Assembly (NCBI RefSeq): GCF_001642325.1
Contig: NZ_LSFI01000025.1
Coordinates: 1-36,346, forward strand
Direction of reading: 5' to 3'
Length of the DNA: 36,346 nt
Source: Thermodesulfatator autotrophicus
GTDB taxonomy: Bacteria; Desulfobacterota; Thermodesulfobacteria; Thermodesulfobacteriales; Thermodesulfatatoraceae
Shown piece after piece: positions 8,122-15,240 of this stretch (its first letter is position 1; every line of letters begins with the position of its first letter). The notes under the pieces are model-generated. The model did no database searches. It was not told the DNA's origin and worked only from the letters and a program-made list of their open reading frames with translations. The position numbers and the translations under genes were made by a program.

Positions 8122-9159
8122 ATGAAAAATGTAAAACTTACCCATAAAGTGCGGGCGGCCGGGTGAGCGTCCAAGCTACCGCCAGCGGAGCTGGCTGAAA
8201 TTTTAAAAGATTTACCGATTTTTAAAGACCCAAACCTCCTGGTAGGTTTTGAGGGAGCTTCTGACGCAGCCATCTATCGTTTAACCGATGACCTGGCCCT
8301 AATCTGCACCCTGGATTTTTTTACTCCCATTGTAGACGATCCTTACTGGTTCGGTCAAATAGCGGCAGCTAATTCCCTTTCTGATGTTTACGCCATGGGA
8401 GGTAAACCTCTCCTTGCCCTTAATATAGTTTGCTTCCCCCGCAAAGAAGACAAAAAAATTTTAAAAGAAATTTTACGTGGCGGAATAGACAAAATAAAAG
8501 AAGCCGAAGCAGTTCTTGCCGGAGGGCATAGTGTTGACGACCAGGAAATAAAATACGGCTTATCGGTAGTGGGGCTGGTTCATCCTGAAAAATATGTCAG
8601 CAATAGCGGCACTAAACCTGGAGATGTTCTTTTCCTAACCAAGCCACTTGGTACTGGTATTCTGGCTACAGCTATAAAAGGCGGCCTGGCCAGTTCTGAT
8701 ACTGAAAAGAGAATGATAGAAGTCATGGCTACTTTGAATAAAGCTGCCTCCCAGGCCATGACAGAAGTAGGTGTATCAGCGGCAACCGATATAACAGGTT
8801 TTGGGCTTTTAGGACACGCCTTAGAAATGGCCCAGGCCAGCCGGGTAACGCTGGTAATTCAGGCGAAAAGCGTTCCTGTCATAAAAGAAGCCCTTGAGTT
8901 TGCCCGTATGGGCATTATTCCTGAAGGAGATTATGCCAACGTGTGCTTCTGCCAAAATAGTGTAGAAATTCAAGGGGAAATAGACGAAGCCTTGCTCTCA
9001 GTGCTTTACGATGCCCAGACCTCTGGGGGGCTATTGATAAGCGTACCTGAAACTAAAGCCGATGAATTTTACACTAAACTATTGGAAAAAGGAGTCTTTG
9101 AGGCGGCTCGTATTGGCCAGGTAGAAGAAGGAGCCGCCAAGGTAATTGTAACTCCCTAG
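8122..9159 (+). CDS. selD: Selenophosphate synthetase, selenocysteine-containing (UGA read as Sec)
   Basis: SelD makes selenophosphate from selenide and ATP, the selenium donor for Sec-tRNA and selenouridine. The frame from ATG 8122 to TAG 9157-9159 is 345 residues, close to E. coli SelD, but contains one TGA at 8164-8166 (codon 15). That codon sits at the catalytic Cys/Sec position: the surrounding protein reads RAAG-U-ASKLPPAEL, with K18 as the expected catalytic lysine. Downstream the AIRS-type fold is intact (ADAALI-like DLALICTLDFFTPIVDD, YAMGGKPLLALN, GGHSVDD, TDITGFGLLGHALEMA). A caller treating TGA as stop would start at ATG 8395 and lose the active site. A hairpin follows the TGA. 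No Shine-Dalgarno precedes ATG 8122. The 3' end shares CTAG with the convergent TlpA-like gene. Confidence 0.95.
8164..8195 (+). promoter_or_regulatory. Sec UGA codon with candidate bacterial SECIS hairpin
   Basis: The UGA (8164-8166) is followed 14 bases later by a perfect 6-bp stem GCCAGC (8181-8186) / GCTGGC (8190-8195) with a GGA loop (8187-8189). An alternative pairing of the two AGCT copies (8174-8177 with 8189-8192) is possible. Bacterial SECIS elements lie inside the gene right after UGA with guanine in the apical loop, so the position and loop base fit; binding by SelB is inferred. Confidence 0.7.
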
Positions 9160-9647
9160 TTTTTATTCAAAAGATTCTCTATTTCTCTTTCCAGTTCTCT
9201 TTTGCCAGCGTAGCCTACAAATTTTTTCACGATGTTTCCGTTTTTGTCAATCAAAAAAGTAGTGGGCAAAACATCAGGCCAGTTAAAAATGTTTAGTATA
9301 TGTTCGTCAGCTATAGCCACGCAATAATTAATACCTTTTGAATTTATAAGATGAGGGAGAATACTTTCTCCTCCTTGATCAACCATAAAGGTTATAATTT
9401 CAAAATCCTTGGATTTAAATTTACGATAAATATCGCTAAATTCTAACAATTCTACCTGACATGGAGCACAATAAGTAGCAAAGAAGTTAACTAAAAGCAC
9501 TTTTCCTTTAAAGTTTTCCAGTTTATTCCCCTTAACCGGGCAACTAAAGGGCTGAATTTTGGCATCCCAGGGAATATTTTGCCTGGCTTGTATAGAATTA
9601 ACACTCAAGAAAAATATAACTAAAGCTAAAACCAGCCATTTTTTCAT
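9156..9647 (-). CDS. Secreted TlpA-like thiol-disulfide protein
   Basis: A 163-residue thioredoxin-fold protein. Residues 1-21 are a signal peptide (KK, hydrophobic core, likely cut after SIQA), placing it in the periplasm. The active site is C60-AP-C63 in FFATYCAPC, and the cis-proline is P128 in LPTTFLID. The GNIVKKFVG segment is usual for TlpA/ResA relatives, which reduce disulfides, for example during cytochrome c maturation. It is the last gene of a three-gene minus-strand unit: its ATG overlaps the stop of the creatininase-family gene by four bases (ATGA), so translation is probably coupled. No cytochrome genes are nearby, so the client is unknown. Confidence 0.9.
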   Translation of the reverse strand: MKKWLVLALVIFFLSVNSIQARQNIPWDAKIQPFSCPVKGNKLENFKGKVLLVNFFATYCAPCQVELLEFSDIYRKFKSKDFEIITFMVDQGGESILPHLINSKGINYCVAIADEHILNIFNWPDVLPTTFLIDKNGNIVKKFVGYAGKRELEREIENLLNKN

Positions 9648-10372
9648 GTCTTATCCTCCTCAATATTTTCTATTTTTTCTATCAATTCTATTATAAAGTC
9701 TGATAATTTTTCTGCAAACAATTTTCCTTTATAGGCCGAAGCCTTGGCGGGATTTCCCCAGACCCCTCCAGGCCAGAATTTTCTTTTATTACGTACGAGA
9801 AAAGGTTTCGGAAACGAAGGATACTCTTCAGGAGCAGTCCCTTTCACCAGATCTGGAAAAAAGTATAACATCAAGGAAGTTTCAAATTCACCGGCATGAG
9901 AATCTTTAGGTGTTTCCAGCATATCAGCTGCAGACATATTTAACAAATCAAGGATAGAGGCCACTGCTAACCGGGTGTCTTTGGTCTTTTCCAGAAATTC
10001 TTCTGCGGCATCTAAGATAAAAGACAGGTGAGTGCCTCCAGCGTGGCCAGAAAACAACAAGAAATTTCTTAACCCTTGATGATAGTAGGAAAAAAGCATA
10101 TCAAGCACCAGGCCTCGCAAAGTTTGACCAGAGATAGAAATAGTGCCTGGATGTTCTCTGGTGCTACGGCAAAGGCCGTAAAACACCGGTGGCCCTACAA
10201 AGACCGGGTATTTTTTAGCAACCATTCTGGCTATTTCATACATTTGCATGGTGTCCGTGCCTAAAGGAAGATGAGGACCGTGTTCTTCTATGGAGCCAAA
10301 GGGCAAAATAATAGTCCTGGTATGCTTAAGACCCTCTTCAAACTCTATCATGGTAATATCAGTTATAAGCAT
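9644..10372 (-). CDS. Creatininase-family amidohydrolase
   Basis: A 242-residue metal-dependent hydrolase of the creatininase/MftE family, enzymes that cut amide bonds in small cyclic amides or peptide tails. Metal-site motifs are clear: PFGSIEEHGPHLPLGTD (E29, H31 and D40 the likely ligands), SGHAGGTH with H110, and DSHAGEFETS with H159. The length matches the family. Substrate cannot be told from the sequence; many environmental members are not creatininases. A GAGGA Shine-Dalgarno at the end of the preceding gene, seven bases away, serves the ATG at 10372. It is cotranscribed with the 308-aa unknown protein upstream and the TlpA-like protein downstream. Confidence 0.88.
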   Translation of the reverse strand: MLITDITMIEFEEGLKHTRTIILPFGSIEEHGPHLPLGTDTMQMYEIARMVAKKYPVFVGPPVFYGLCRSTREHPGTISISGQTLRGLVLDMLFSYYHQGLRNFLLFSGHAGGTHLSFILDAAEEFLEKTKDTRLAVASILDLLNMSAADMLETPKDSHAGEFETSLMLYFFPDLVKGTAPEEYPSFPKPFLVRNKRKFWPGGVWGNPAKASAYKGKLFAEKLSDFIIELIEKIENIEEDKT

Positions 10373-10379
10373 GGTGCAC

Positions 10380-11306
10380 TTATCCTCTTCGTAAGTAGAA
10401 AAGATTGGTTTTCCCTTCTCTTAGAGCTTCATATCCTTTCTTAAGGGCTAAAAATAAACTTTGGGGAGAAGCTTTTAACTGGAAAACCTCAAGGCATGGA
10501 ATTTCTTTTTCTTCTATACTTTTTCCAGAAAGTATAGAGTTGATTTTTTCTTTTGTATCTTTAATGTCTTCCATCTCTAAATCTAACTCTACGGCAGGCA
10601 GGCTAATTATACCTAATTTTTTATATTCGGGGCAAAGGTCAAGAAACGTCTCTATCAGTTCAGGCTGGTCTGAAACAATATTTTCTAACGGCAATTCCGT
10701 AAACTTAGCAATAAGATGGGCAAAGGCAAGCATTCGTTCTTTAACATTAGGAAGCTCAACAGAAATTTCCTGCCCTTCAATCACCCAGTCCGGAAAACGG
10801 CGAAGGGTAGGATCTTGCCCCACTATAAAGCTTGAAAGCCTTTCAGCATGGGCCTTTAAGTCCTGATATTCAAAGTCAAGTTCTTCAAGACGGCGATCCA
10901 AGTTTTGAGCCAGTTGAAGAATGATTCGTGCTTGGAGATCTGGGTCGGGCTTATTTTTTTCTTCTCCAAGAATCTGGGCCTTAATTTCAGAGACGGTCTC
11001 CTCCAGGACCTCGGGCCTGACCTTGAACATGGCTACGTTCTCTGGCCAGCGCATCATCTGGCCCCACTCTTCGTAAGAGGCTATCAGGCGATTAAACCAG
11101 GTGAGTTTTTCCTCACCCAAAGGACAAGGAACTATAATTTCCACCAGACCTTTATTCACCAGCTCAGAAAAATGGCCTTCTGGAGGGGCCTCGGTAGGCT
11201 GAAGTAAAACTATTTTATCAAACGCCGCCAGCAAGAAAGCGGCCAAATCAAGCCTTAAATGTGTTTGCGGGGCCAAAAGGACCTTGAGTTCAGAAGTGTT
11301 TCCCAT
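10380..11306 (-). CDS. Uncharacterised 308-residue protein
   Basis: I do not recognise this protein. It has no signal peptide, membrane segment, zinc motif or nucleotide-binding motif. The N-terminal 60 residues look like an alternating strand-helix region (KVLLAPQTHLRLDLA, KIVLLQPTEAPPEG), reminiscent of a Rossmann-like start. Residues 120-160 (ARIILQLAQNLDRRLEELDFEYQDL) are likely a long helix or coiled coil, and the C-terminal half is acidic and helical. An ATG at 11306 is preceded by a good GGAGA, so the start is secure. It heads the operon with the creatininase-family and TlpA-like genes. Deltaproteobacteria-type genomes carry many such orphan cytosolic proteins; a function cannot be given. 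Confidence 0.8.
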   Translation of the reverse strand: MGNTSELKVLLAPQTHLRLDLAAFLLAAFDKIVLLQPTEAPPEGHFSELVNKGLVEIIVPCPLGEEKLTWFNRLIASYEEWGQMMRWPENVAMFKVRPEVLEETVSEIKAQILGEEKNKPDPDLQARIILQLAQNLDRRLEELDFEYQDLKAHAERLSSFIVGQDPTLRRFPDWVIEGQEISVELPNVKERMLAFAHLIAKFTELPLENIVSDQPELIETFLDLCPEYKKLGIISLPAVELDLEMEDIKDTKEKINSILSGKSIEEKEIPCLEVFQLKASPQSLFLALKKGYEALREGKTNLFYLRRG

Positions 11307-11342
11307 ATAGTCTCCTTAATTAAATCTTTTTAAATTTAAGAA

Positions 11343-11482
11343 ACTGCTTCGCCCATAAAGGCTCGCAGTGACAATAAAAAGCAGTCATTGCGAGGCTGCA
11401 CCAGCAGGCGAAGCAATCCTCGCAAGGCGACACAGTCTCCGTGGCGATCTCAACCTTTCTTCTGAATTTTTGCAAAGGTCTC
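11343..11482. repeat. REP-like inverted repeat cluster
   Basis: The 212-base gap between the 308-aa gene and the binding-protein gene holds a palindromic pair. The left arm has ACTGCTTCGCC (11343-11353) and CTCGCAGTGAC (11362-11372). The right arm has GTCATTGCGAG (11384-11394) and GGCGAAGCAAT (11407-11417), near-complements of the left. It continues with a GGCGACACAGTC...TCTCAA unit (11426-11453) and a 17-base unit (11466-11482) that matches 22971-22987 in reverse complement at 16 of 17 positions. Confidence 0.75.
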
Positions 11483-11518
11483 TTTTAATTTAACCTGATT
11501 GTGGAAAAATAATCTCTG

Positions 11519-13102
11519 ATGAGAAAGCTTATTTTAATTGCCATATTTTGTCTATGGGGAACATTAGCCCAGGCCCAAGATTATGGAGATGCTTTAGTCA
11601 TAGGCTCTATTGGAGACGCAAGTATTCTAATCCCCATGCTCGCCACTGACGCCGCCAGCCACGAAGTAGCTGGCCTTATTTTTAATGGCCTGGTTAAATA
11701 CGATAAGAATCTAAATCTAGTAGGAGACCTCGCCGAAAGATTTGAAATATCTGACGACGGCCAGACCATAACCTTTTACTTGCGAAAGGGAGTAAAGTGG
11801 CAAGATGGCGTGGAGTTTACCGCCGAAGATGTCCTTTTTGGATTCAAGCTCATTACTGATCCTAAGACACCTTCAGCCTATGCTGGCGATTTTCTGGAGG
11901 TGGATAAAGCTGAAATCCTTGATAAGTACACTTTTCGGGTACATTATAAAAAACCTTTTGCTCCGGCCCTGGGCTCCTGGGGAAACCTGGTAGTCCTCCC
12001 TAAGCATCTGCTTGAAGGCAAAGACATAACCAAAATAGACTTTGGAAGGCACCCTATAGGAACCGGGCCTTTTAAGTTCAAAGAATGGAAAACTCAGGAA
12101 AAGATAGTTCTTAAGGCCTATGAGAACTATTTTAAAGGACGCCCCTATCTCAACTACGTCATTTTTAGAGTAATTCCTGACCCCACTACCATGTTTATGG
12201 AACTAAAAGCCGAAGGCATAGATTGGATGGGGCTTACTCCTCTACAATACGCCAGAAAAACAAACTCCCCCTCTTTCCTCTCTAAGTTTCGCAAGTATAA
12301 ATATCTTTCCTTTTCTTACACTTATCTTGGCTATAACTTGCGACACCCTTTATTTAAAGACAAGCGGGTAAGGCAGGCCATATCTTACGCCATTGACAAA
12401 AAAGAAATAATAAAGGGAGTGCTTTACGGCCTGGGTGTGGTAGCTACAGGACCTTACAAACCGGATACATGGTTTTATAATCCCAATGTAAAGCGCTACC
12501 CTTACAATCCTAAAAAGGCCCTCGAGTTACTTCACGCAGCTGGCTGGCGTGATACTGACGGCGACGGCATTTTAGATAAAGACGGCCGACCCTTTGAATT
12601 TACCGTGTTAACCAACCAGGGGAACACCTCACGCCTTTTGACTGCTCAGATAATTCAGTACCGTCTAGCCCAGATTGGTATCAAAATGCACATAAGAACC
12701 GTGGAATGGACGGCCTTTATCAAGGAATTTATTGATAAGCGTCGCTTTGAAGCAGTAATCCTGGGCTGGACGACTTCGCCTGAGCCAGACCTTTACGATA
12801 TCTGGCACTCAAGCAAGATAAAGCCACCTGGTCTAAACTTTATCGGCTACAAAAATCCAGAAGTTGACCGGCTCCTAGAAGAAGGCCGCCGCACTTTTGA
12901 TAAAGAAAAACGCCAAAAAATCTATTATCGCTTTCAGGAAATACTGGCTGAAGACCAGCCTTATACTTTCCTTTATGTGCCCATGGCTTTGCCCTGTATC
13001 CACAAGCGTTTCCACGGGATAGAGCCTGCTCCCATCGGCATTTCTTATAACCTTGAACGCTGGTGGGTGCCAAAAAGCCAGCAGAAATACCTTATCCCTT
13101 AG
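11519..13102 (+). CDS. ABC transporter substrate-binding protein, family 5
   Basis: A 527-residue extracytoplasmic binding protein of the SBP_bac_5 (OppA/DppA/NikA) family. Residues 1-19 form a signal peptide with a likely cut after AQA; C11 lies in the hydrophobic core and does not form a good lipobox. Family signatures include LVGDLAERFEISDDGQTITFYLRKGVKW split over residues 60-100, the GTGPFKFKEW segment (about 182-191), and DKRVRQAISYAIDKKEI near 290. Ligands of the family are oligopeptides, nickel or sugars; none can be chosen here. No permease or ATPase genes are adjacent, so it is an orphan subunit. Its last 11 bases overlap tail-to-tail with the TtuA-like gene. The ATG at 11519 has only a weak Shine-Dalgarno. 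Confidence 0.93.
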   Translation: MRKLILIAIFCLWGTLAQAQDYGDALVIGSIGDASILIPMLATDAASHEVAGLIFNGLVKYDKNLNLVGDLAERFEISDDGQTITFYLRKGVKWQDGVEFTAEDVLFGFKLITDPKTPSAYAGDFLEVDKAEILDKYTFRVHYKKPFAPALGSWGNLVVLPKHLLEGKDITKIDFGRHPIGTGPFKFKEWKTQEKIVLKAYENYFKGRPYLNYVIFRVIPDPTTMFMELKAEGIDWMGLTPLQYARKTNSPSFLSKFRKYKYLSFSYTYLGYNLRHPLFKDKRVRQAISYAIDKKEIIKGVLYGLGVVATGPYKPDTWFYNPNVKRYPYNPKKALELLHAAGWRDTDGDGILDKDGRPFEFTVLTNQGNTSRLLTAQIIQYRLAQIGIKMHIRTVEWTAFIKEFIDKRRFEAVILGWTTSPEPDLYDIWHSSKIKPPGLNFIGYKNPEVDRLLEEGRRTFDKEKRQKIYYRFQEILAEDQPYTFLYVPMALPCIHKRFHGIEPAPIGISYNLERWWVPKSQQKYLIP

Positions 13103-14000
13103 CTTCGGCTTTGAGTTTACATACAAAACAGGGAGAAGAAACCGCAGGCTCACCACAGGTTTCACATTGGGTTAAAGGCCGGTCCAAGAAATCTTCCACC
13201 TGCCTGTTGAATATAGGGTAAACTTTGCGCAGATAATCCATATAAAATCTTATTTTGGTACCTGGCATCTTTTCTTCAAGTTCGTCCATAAGTTCAGCGT
13301 AAACCAGGCGGGTGGCTTCTGGGGAAAGAGGGCAACGCTCGGTAAGATATTCAATTTTTTGCAAGCGGGCGTATTCTTTTATTTCAAAGGCCGTAAAGCG
13401 GCAAAGGGGTTTGGCCTTGCGCACAAAACCATTTCCCTCAGGGAGCACTGGATATTTACGAGCCAGGTACTTTAACTGCCAGTTAATAGTATTGCTCAAA
13501 AGTGATGAAGCTTCGTCATCCAAGTTGTGGCCAGTAACCAACACATCAAAGTTATTTTGCCTGGCAAAACGGTTAAAAAAGTATCTTTTTATACTACCGC
13601 AGAGAGAGCAATATTTTTTAGTGCGAGATTTTAGGTCAGGAATAGTTAAACCCGATTCTTTTTTGATTGATACCACATGAAGCGGGCGCTTAATTTCTTC
13701 GGCAAAATTTTCAGCAACACGCCGGGAAATAAGGGAAAAATCCTCTATGCCTAAATCTACAAAAAGCCCTTCGGTATGATAACCGAGATTATCCAGAGCC
13801 TTCCACAAAACCAGGCTATCCTTGCCACCAGAAATAGCCACAAGGATTCTGGCCTCAGGAGAAAACATTTTAAATTTCTTGATGGTGCGCGCAAGGTATT
13901 CCTCAAACCACTCTAAAAAATGCTCTTTGCACAAAGGTAAACGATGATGTGGTATAAAGACATCAGCTTTTTTCTGGCGGCACTTCCGGCAACGGGCCAT
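13092..14000 (-). CDS. ttuA: TtuA/NcsA-type tRNA 2-thiolation enzyme
   Basis: A 302-residue PP-loop ATPase that likely puts sulfur on tRNA uridine or ribothymidine; in thermophiles TtuA makes s2T54, which stabilises tRNA. Two zinc sites frame the protein: C4/C7 with C24/H27 at the N-terminus and C279, C282, C291, C294 at the C-terminus, as in TtuA/Ncs6 rather than TtcA. The PP-loop is SGGKDS (57-62). C131, C134 and C223 are placed to hold the catalytic 4Fe-4S cluster. TGHNLDDEA (156-164) is also typical. The ATG at 14000 is chosen because GGAGG precedes it at good spacing; a TTG at 14015 is less likely. It overlaps the upstream BrkB-like gene by 38 bases. Target position 54 versus 34 is inferred. 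Confidence 0.88.
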   Translation of the reverse strand: MARCRKCRQKKADVFIPHHRLPLCKEHFLEWFEEYLARTIKKFKMFSPEARILVAISGGKDSLVLWKALDNLGYHTEGLFVDLGIEDFSLISRRVAENFAEEIKRPLHVVSIKKESGLTIPDLKSRTKKYCSLCGSIKRYFFNRFARQNNFDVLVTGHNLDDEASSLLSNTINWQLKYLARKYPVLPEGNGFVRKAKPLCRFTAFEIKEYARLQKIEYLTERCPLSPEATRLVYAELMDELEEKMPGTKIRFYMDYLRKVYPIFNRQVEDFLDRPLTQCETCGEPAVSSPCFVCKLKAEAKG

Positions 14001-15195
14001 CAACTTCCTCCTCAACCTGCAAGTAAAGTTCTTTTAAAGTCTTAGTTTGCCAATGTGTTTTTTCTTGAAGCAAAAATTCATAAGGTGCTTTTAATAGGGA
14101 ATATTCAGGGGGGCTATCAGGCAATTTTCCTTCTATGGCTTCAAGTATTTCACTGAGAACTATCTTTTCGGCATCCTTGGCTAAAAGATAGCTACCGTTT
14201 ACTTTATATATCAGTCCTTTAGCCTTTAAAAGGCTAATAATTTTTTCAAGCTTAAAAGGAGAGGCCTTAAGCAAATGGGAAAGCTTTAAAAGCCCTGGGG
14301 CTTTCTCTCCTTTATAAACAGGATGAAAAATATTGAGCAAAATCCCCAGGGCTACAAGCAAATTAGAGTAATTATTATGATAACGGTAATGGGCCAGTAT
14401 TTTTTCTTTATAATGGAAAACCGAGGCGATCTCAGCCCCTAGTAAAACTACCGTCCAGTTTAGCCATAACCACAGTAAAAATAAGGGAATAGCCGCTAGT
14501 GAACCGTAAAGTTTTGAATAGGCTACGGCTTTGGTAGTATAAACGGCATATATTGAAGCCACCAAAAGCCATAATATGGCAGCTATAGTGGCCCCTAAAA
14601 GGGCACCCTTAACACTTATTTTCTTTACTGGAAGAAACAAATAAACCCCCATAAAAAGCAATATAAGAGTGGGTATTATCCAAAATTTGCTAAGAAAAGA
14701 AACGAAGCCAAAACCTTTAAAACCAAGATGGGTCAAATAAATCGTAGCTCCTAAAGGGAGAGTAACTAAAATGGGCCCAAGGGTTAGCCCCATCCAATAA
14801 ATGGCTAACTTTTGAAAAAAAGTCCTTTTGGCTTTTACCCTAAAAATGTGGTTTATGACATCTTCAAATTGCATTAAGAGGCCAATCACCATGGTGAGAA
14901 AAATAATCATGCTGGCAGCCCCAAGGGGAGCATGCTGGGCCTCCTGAACTAGATTAAGGATGGTTTCCTGAGCTTTACTTAAAGCCCCTGGGTTTAAAAA
15001 TTGAGAAAGGGCCTGATTAATGCGAGCAATAATCTCTTCCTGCCCTATAAAGATTTGAACCATAGAAAAGGCAAAGGCAAGAAGAGGAACAAAAGCAAAA
15101 ACGGTATTGTAAGTGAGTGCCTGGGCACTCATAAGACAATTATCTCTCCAGAATCGACGAAAGACCTCTTTGATGAGGATAATGAAAGCGGACAT
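13963..15195 (-). CDS. YihY/BrkB-family membrane protein
   Basis: A 410-residue inner-membrane protein of the YihY/BrkB family (once misnamed RNase BN), of unsettled transport or envelope function. The N-terminal region FRRFWRDN...AQALTYNTVFAFVPLLAF and the later LYGSLAAIPLFLLWLWLNW are family signatures. About six hydrophobic segments lie within residues 30-265: roughly 30-50, 95-115, 135-160, 170-195, 200-225 and 235-260. The C-terminal 140 residues are soluble and include a winged-helix-like segment, as in longer family members. The ATG at 15195 lies inside a strong hairpin with no clear free Shine-Dalgarno, yet the family's N-terminus requires a start near here. The gene overlaps the TtuA-like gene by 38 bases. 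Confidence 0.9.
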   Translation of the reverse strand: MSAFIILIKEVFRRFWRDNCLMSAQALTYNTVFAFVPLLAFAFSMVQIFIGQEEIIARINQALSQFLNPGALSKAQETILNLVQEAQHAPLGAASMIIFLTMVIGLLMQFEDVINHIFRVKAKRTFFQKLAIYWMGLTLGPILVTLPLGATIYLTHLGFKGFGFVSFLSKFWIIPTLILLFMGVYLFLPVKKISVKGALLGATIAAILWLLVASIYAVYTTKAVAYSKLYGSLAAIPLFLLWLWLNWTVVLLGAEIASVFHYKEKILAHYRYHNNYSNLLVALGILLNIFHPVYKGEKAPGLLKLSHLLKASPFKLEKIISLLKAKGLIYKVNGSYLLAKDAEKIVLSEILEAIEGKLPDSPPEYSLLKAPYEFLLQEKTHWQTKTLKELYLQVEEEVDGPLPEVPPEKS

Positions 15196-15225
15196 GCCCT
15201 AATGTTAAAGGGATGTCCGCTTTTT
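15185..15225 (-). terminator. Hairpin after pilQ covering the brkB start codon
   Basis: AAAGCGGACAT (15185-15195) pairs with ATGTCCGCTTT (15213-15223), continued by CCCT (15197-15200) with AGGG (15209-15212) around one bulged G; the loop is AATGTTAA. It starts 16 bases after the pilQ stop and would terminate the pil transcript, though the T run on the minus strand is short (CTTTCATT). On the plus strand it is followed by five T. The arm contains the ATG of the BrkB-like gene. Confidence 0.65.
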
Positions 15226-15240
15226 GGCAATTTAATTTGT

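Noticed and set aside
8395-9159. A 254-residue SelD beginning at ATG 8395
   Set aside because: It would lack the ATP-binding start and the catalytic residue; the upstream frame continues through UGA with full SelD similarity.
10405-10866. A 153-residue plus-strand frame antisense to the 308-aa gene
   Set aside because: The minus-strand gene has a good Shine-Dalgarno, operon context and normal composition; the antisense frame is Ser-rich without start signals.
13092-14015. TTG start at 14015 for the TtuA-like gene
   Set aside because: The ATG at 14000 has a properly spaced GGAGG and gives the normal N-terminal zinc motif.
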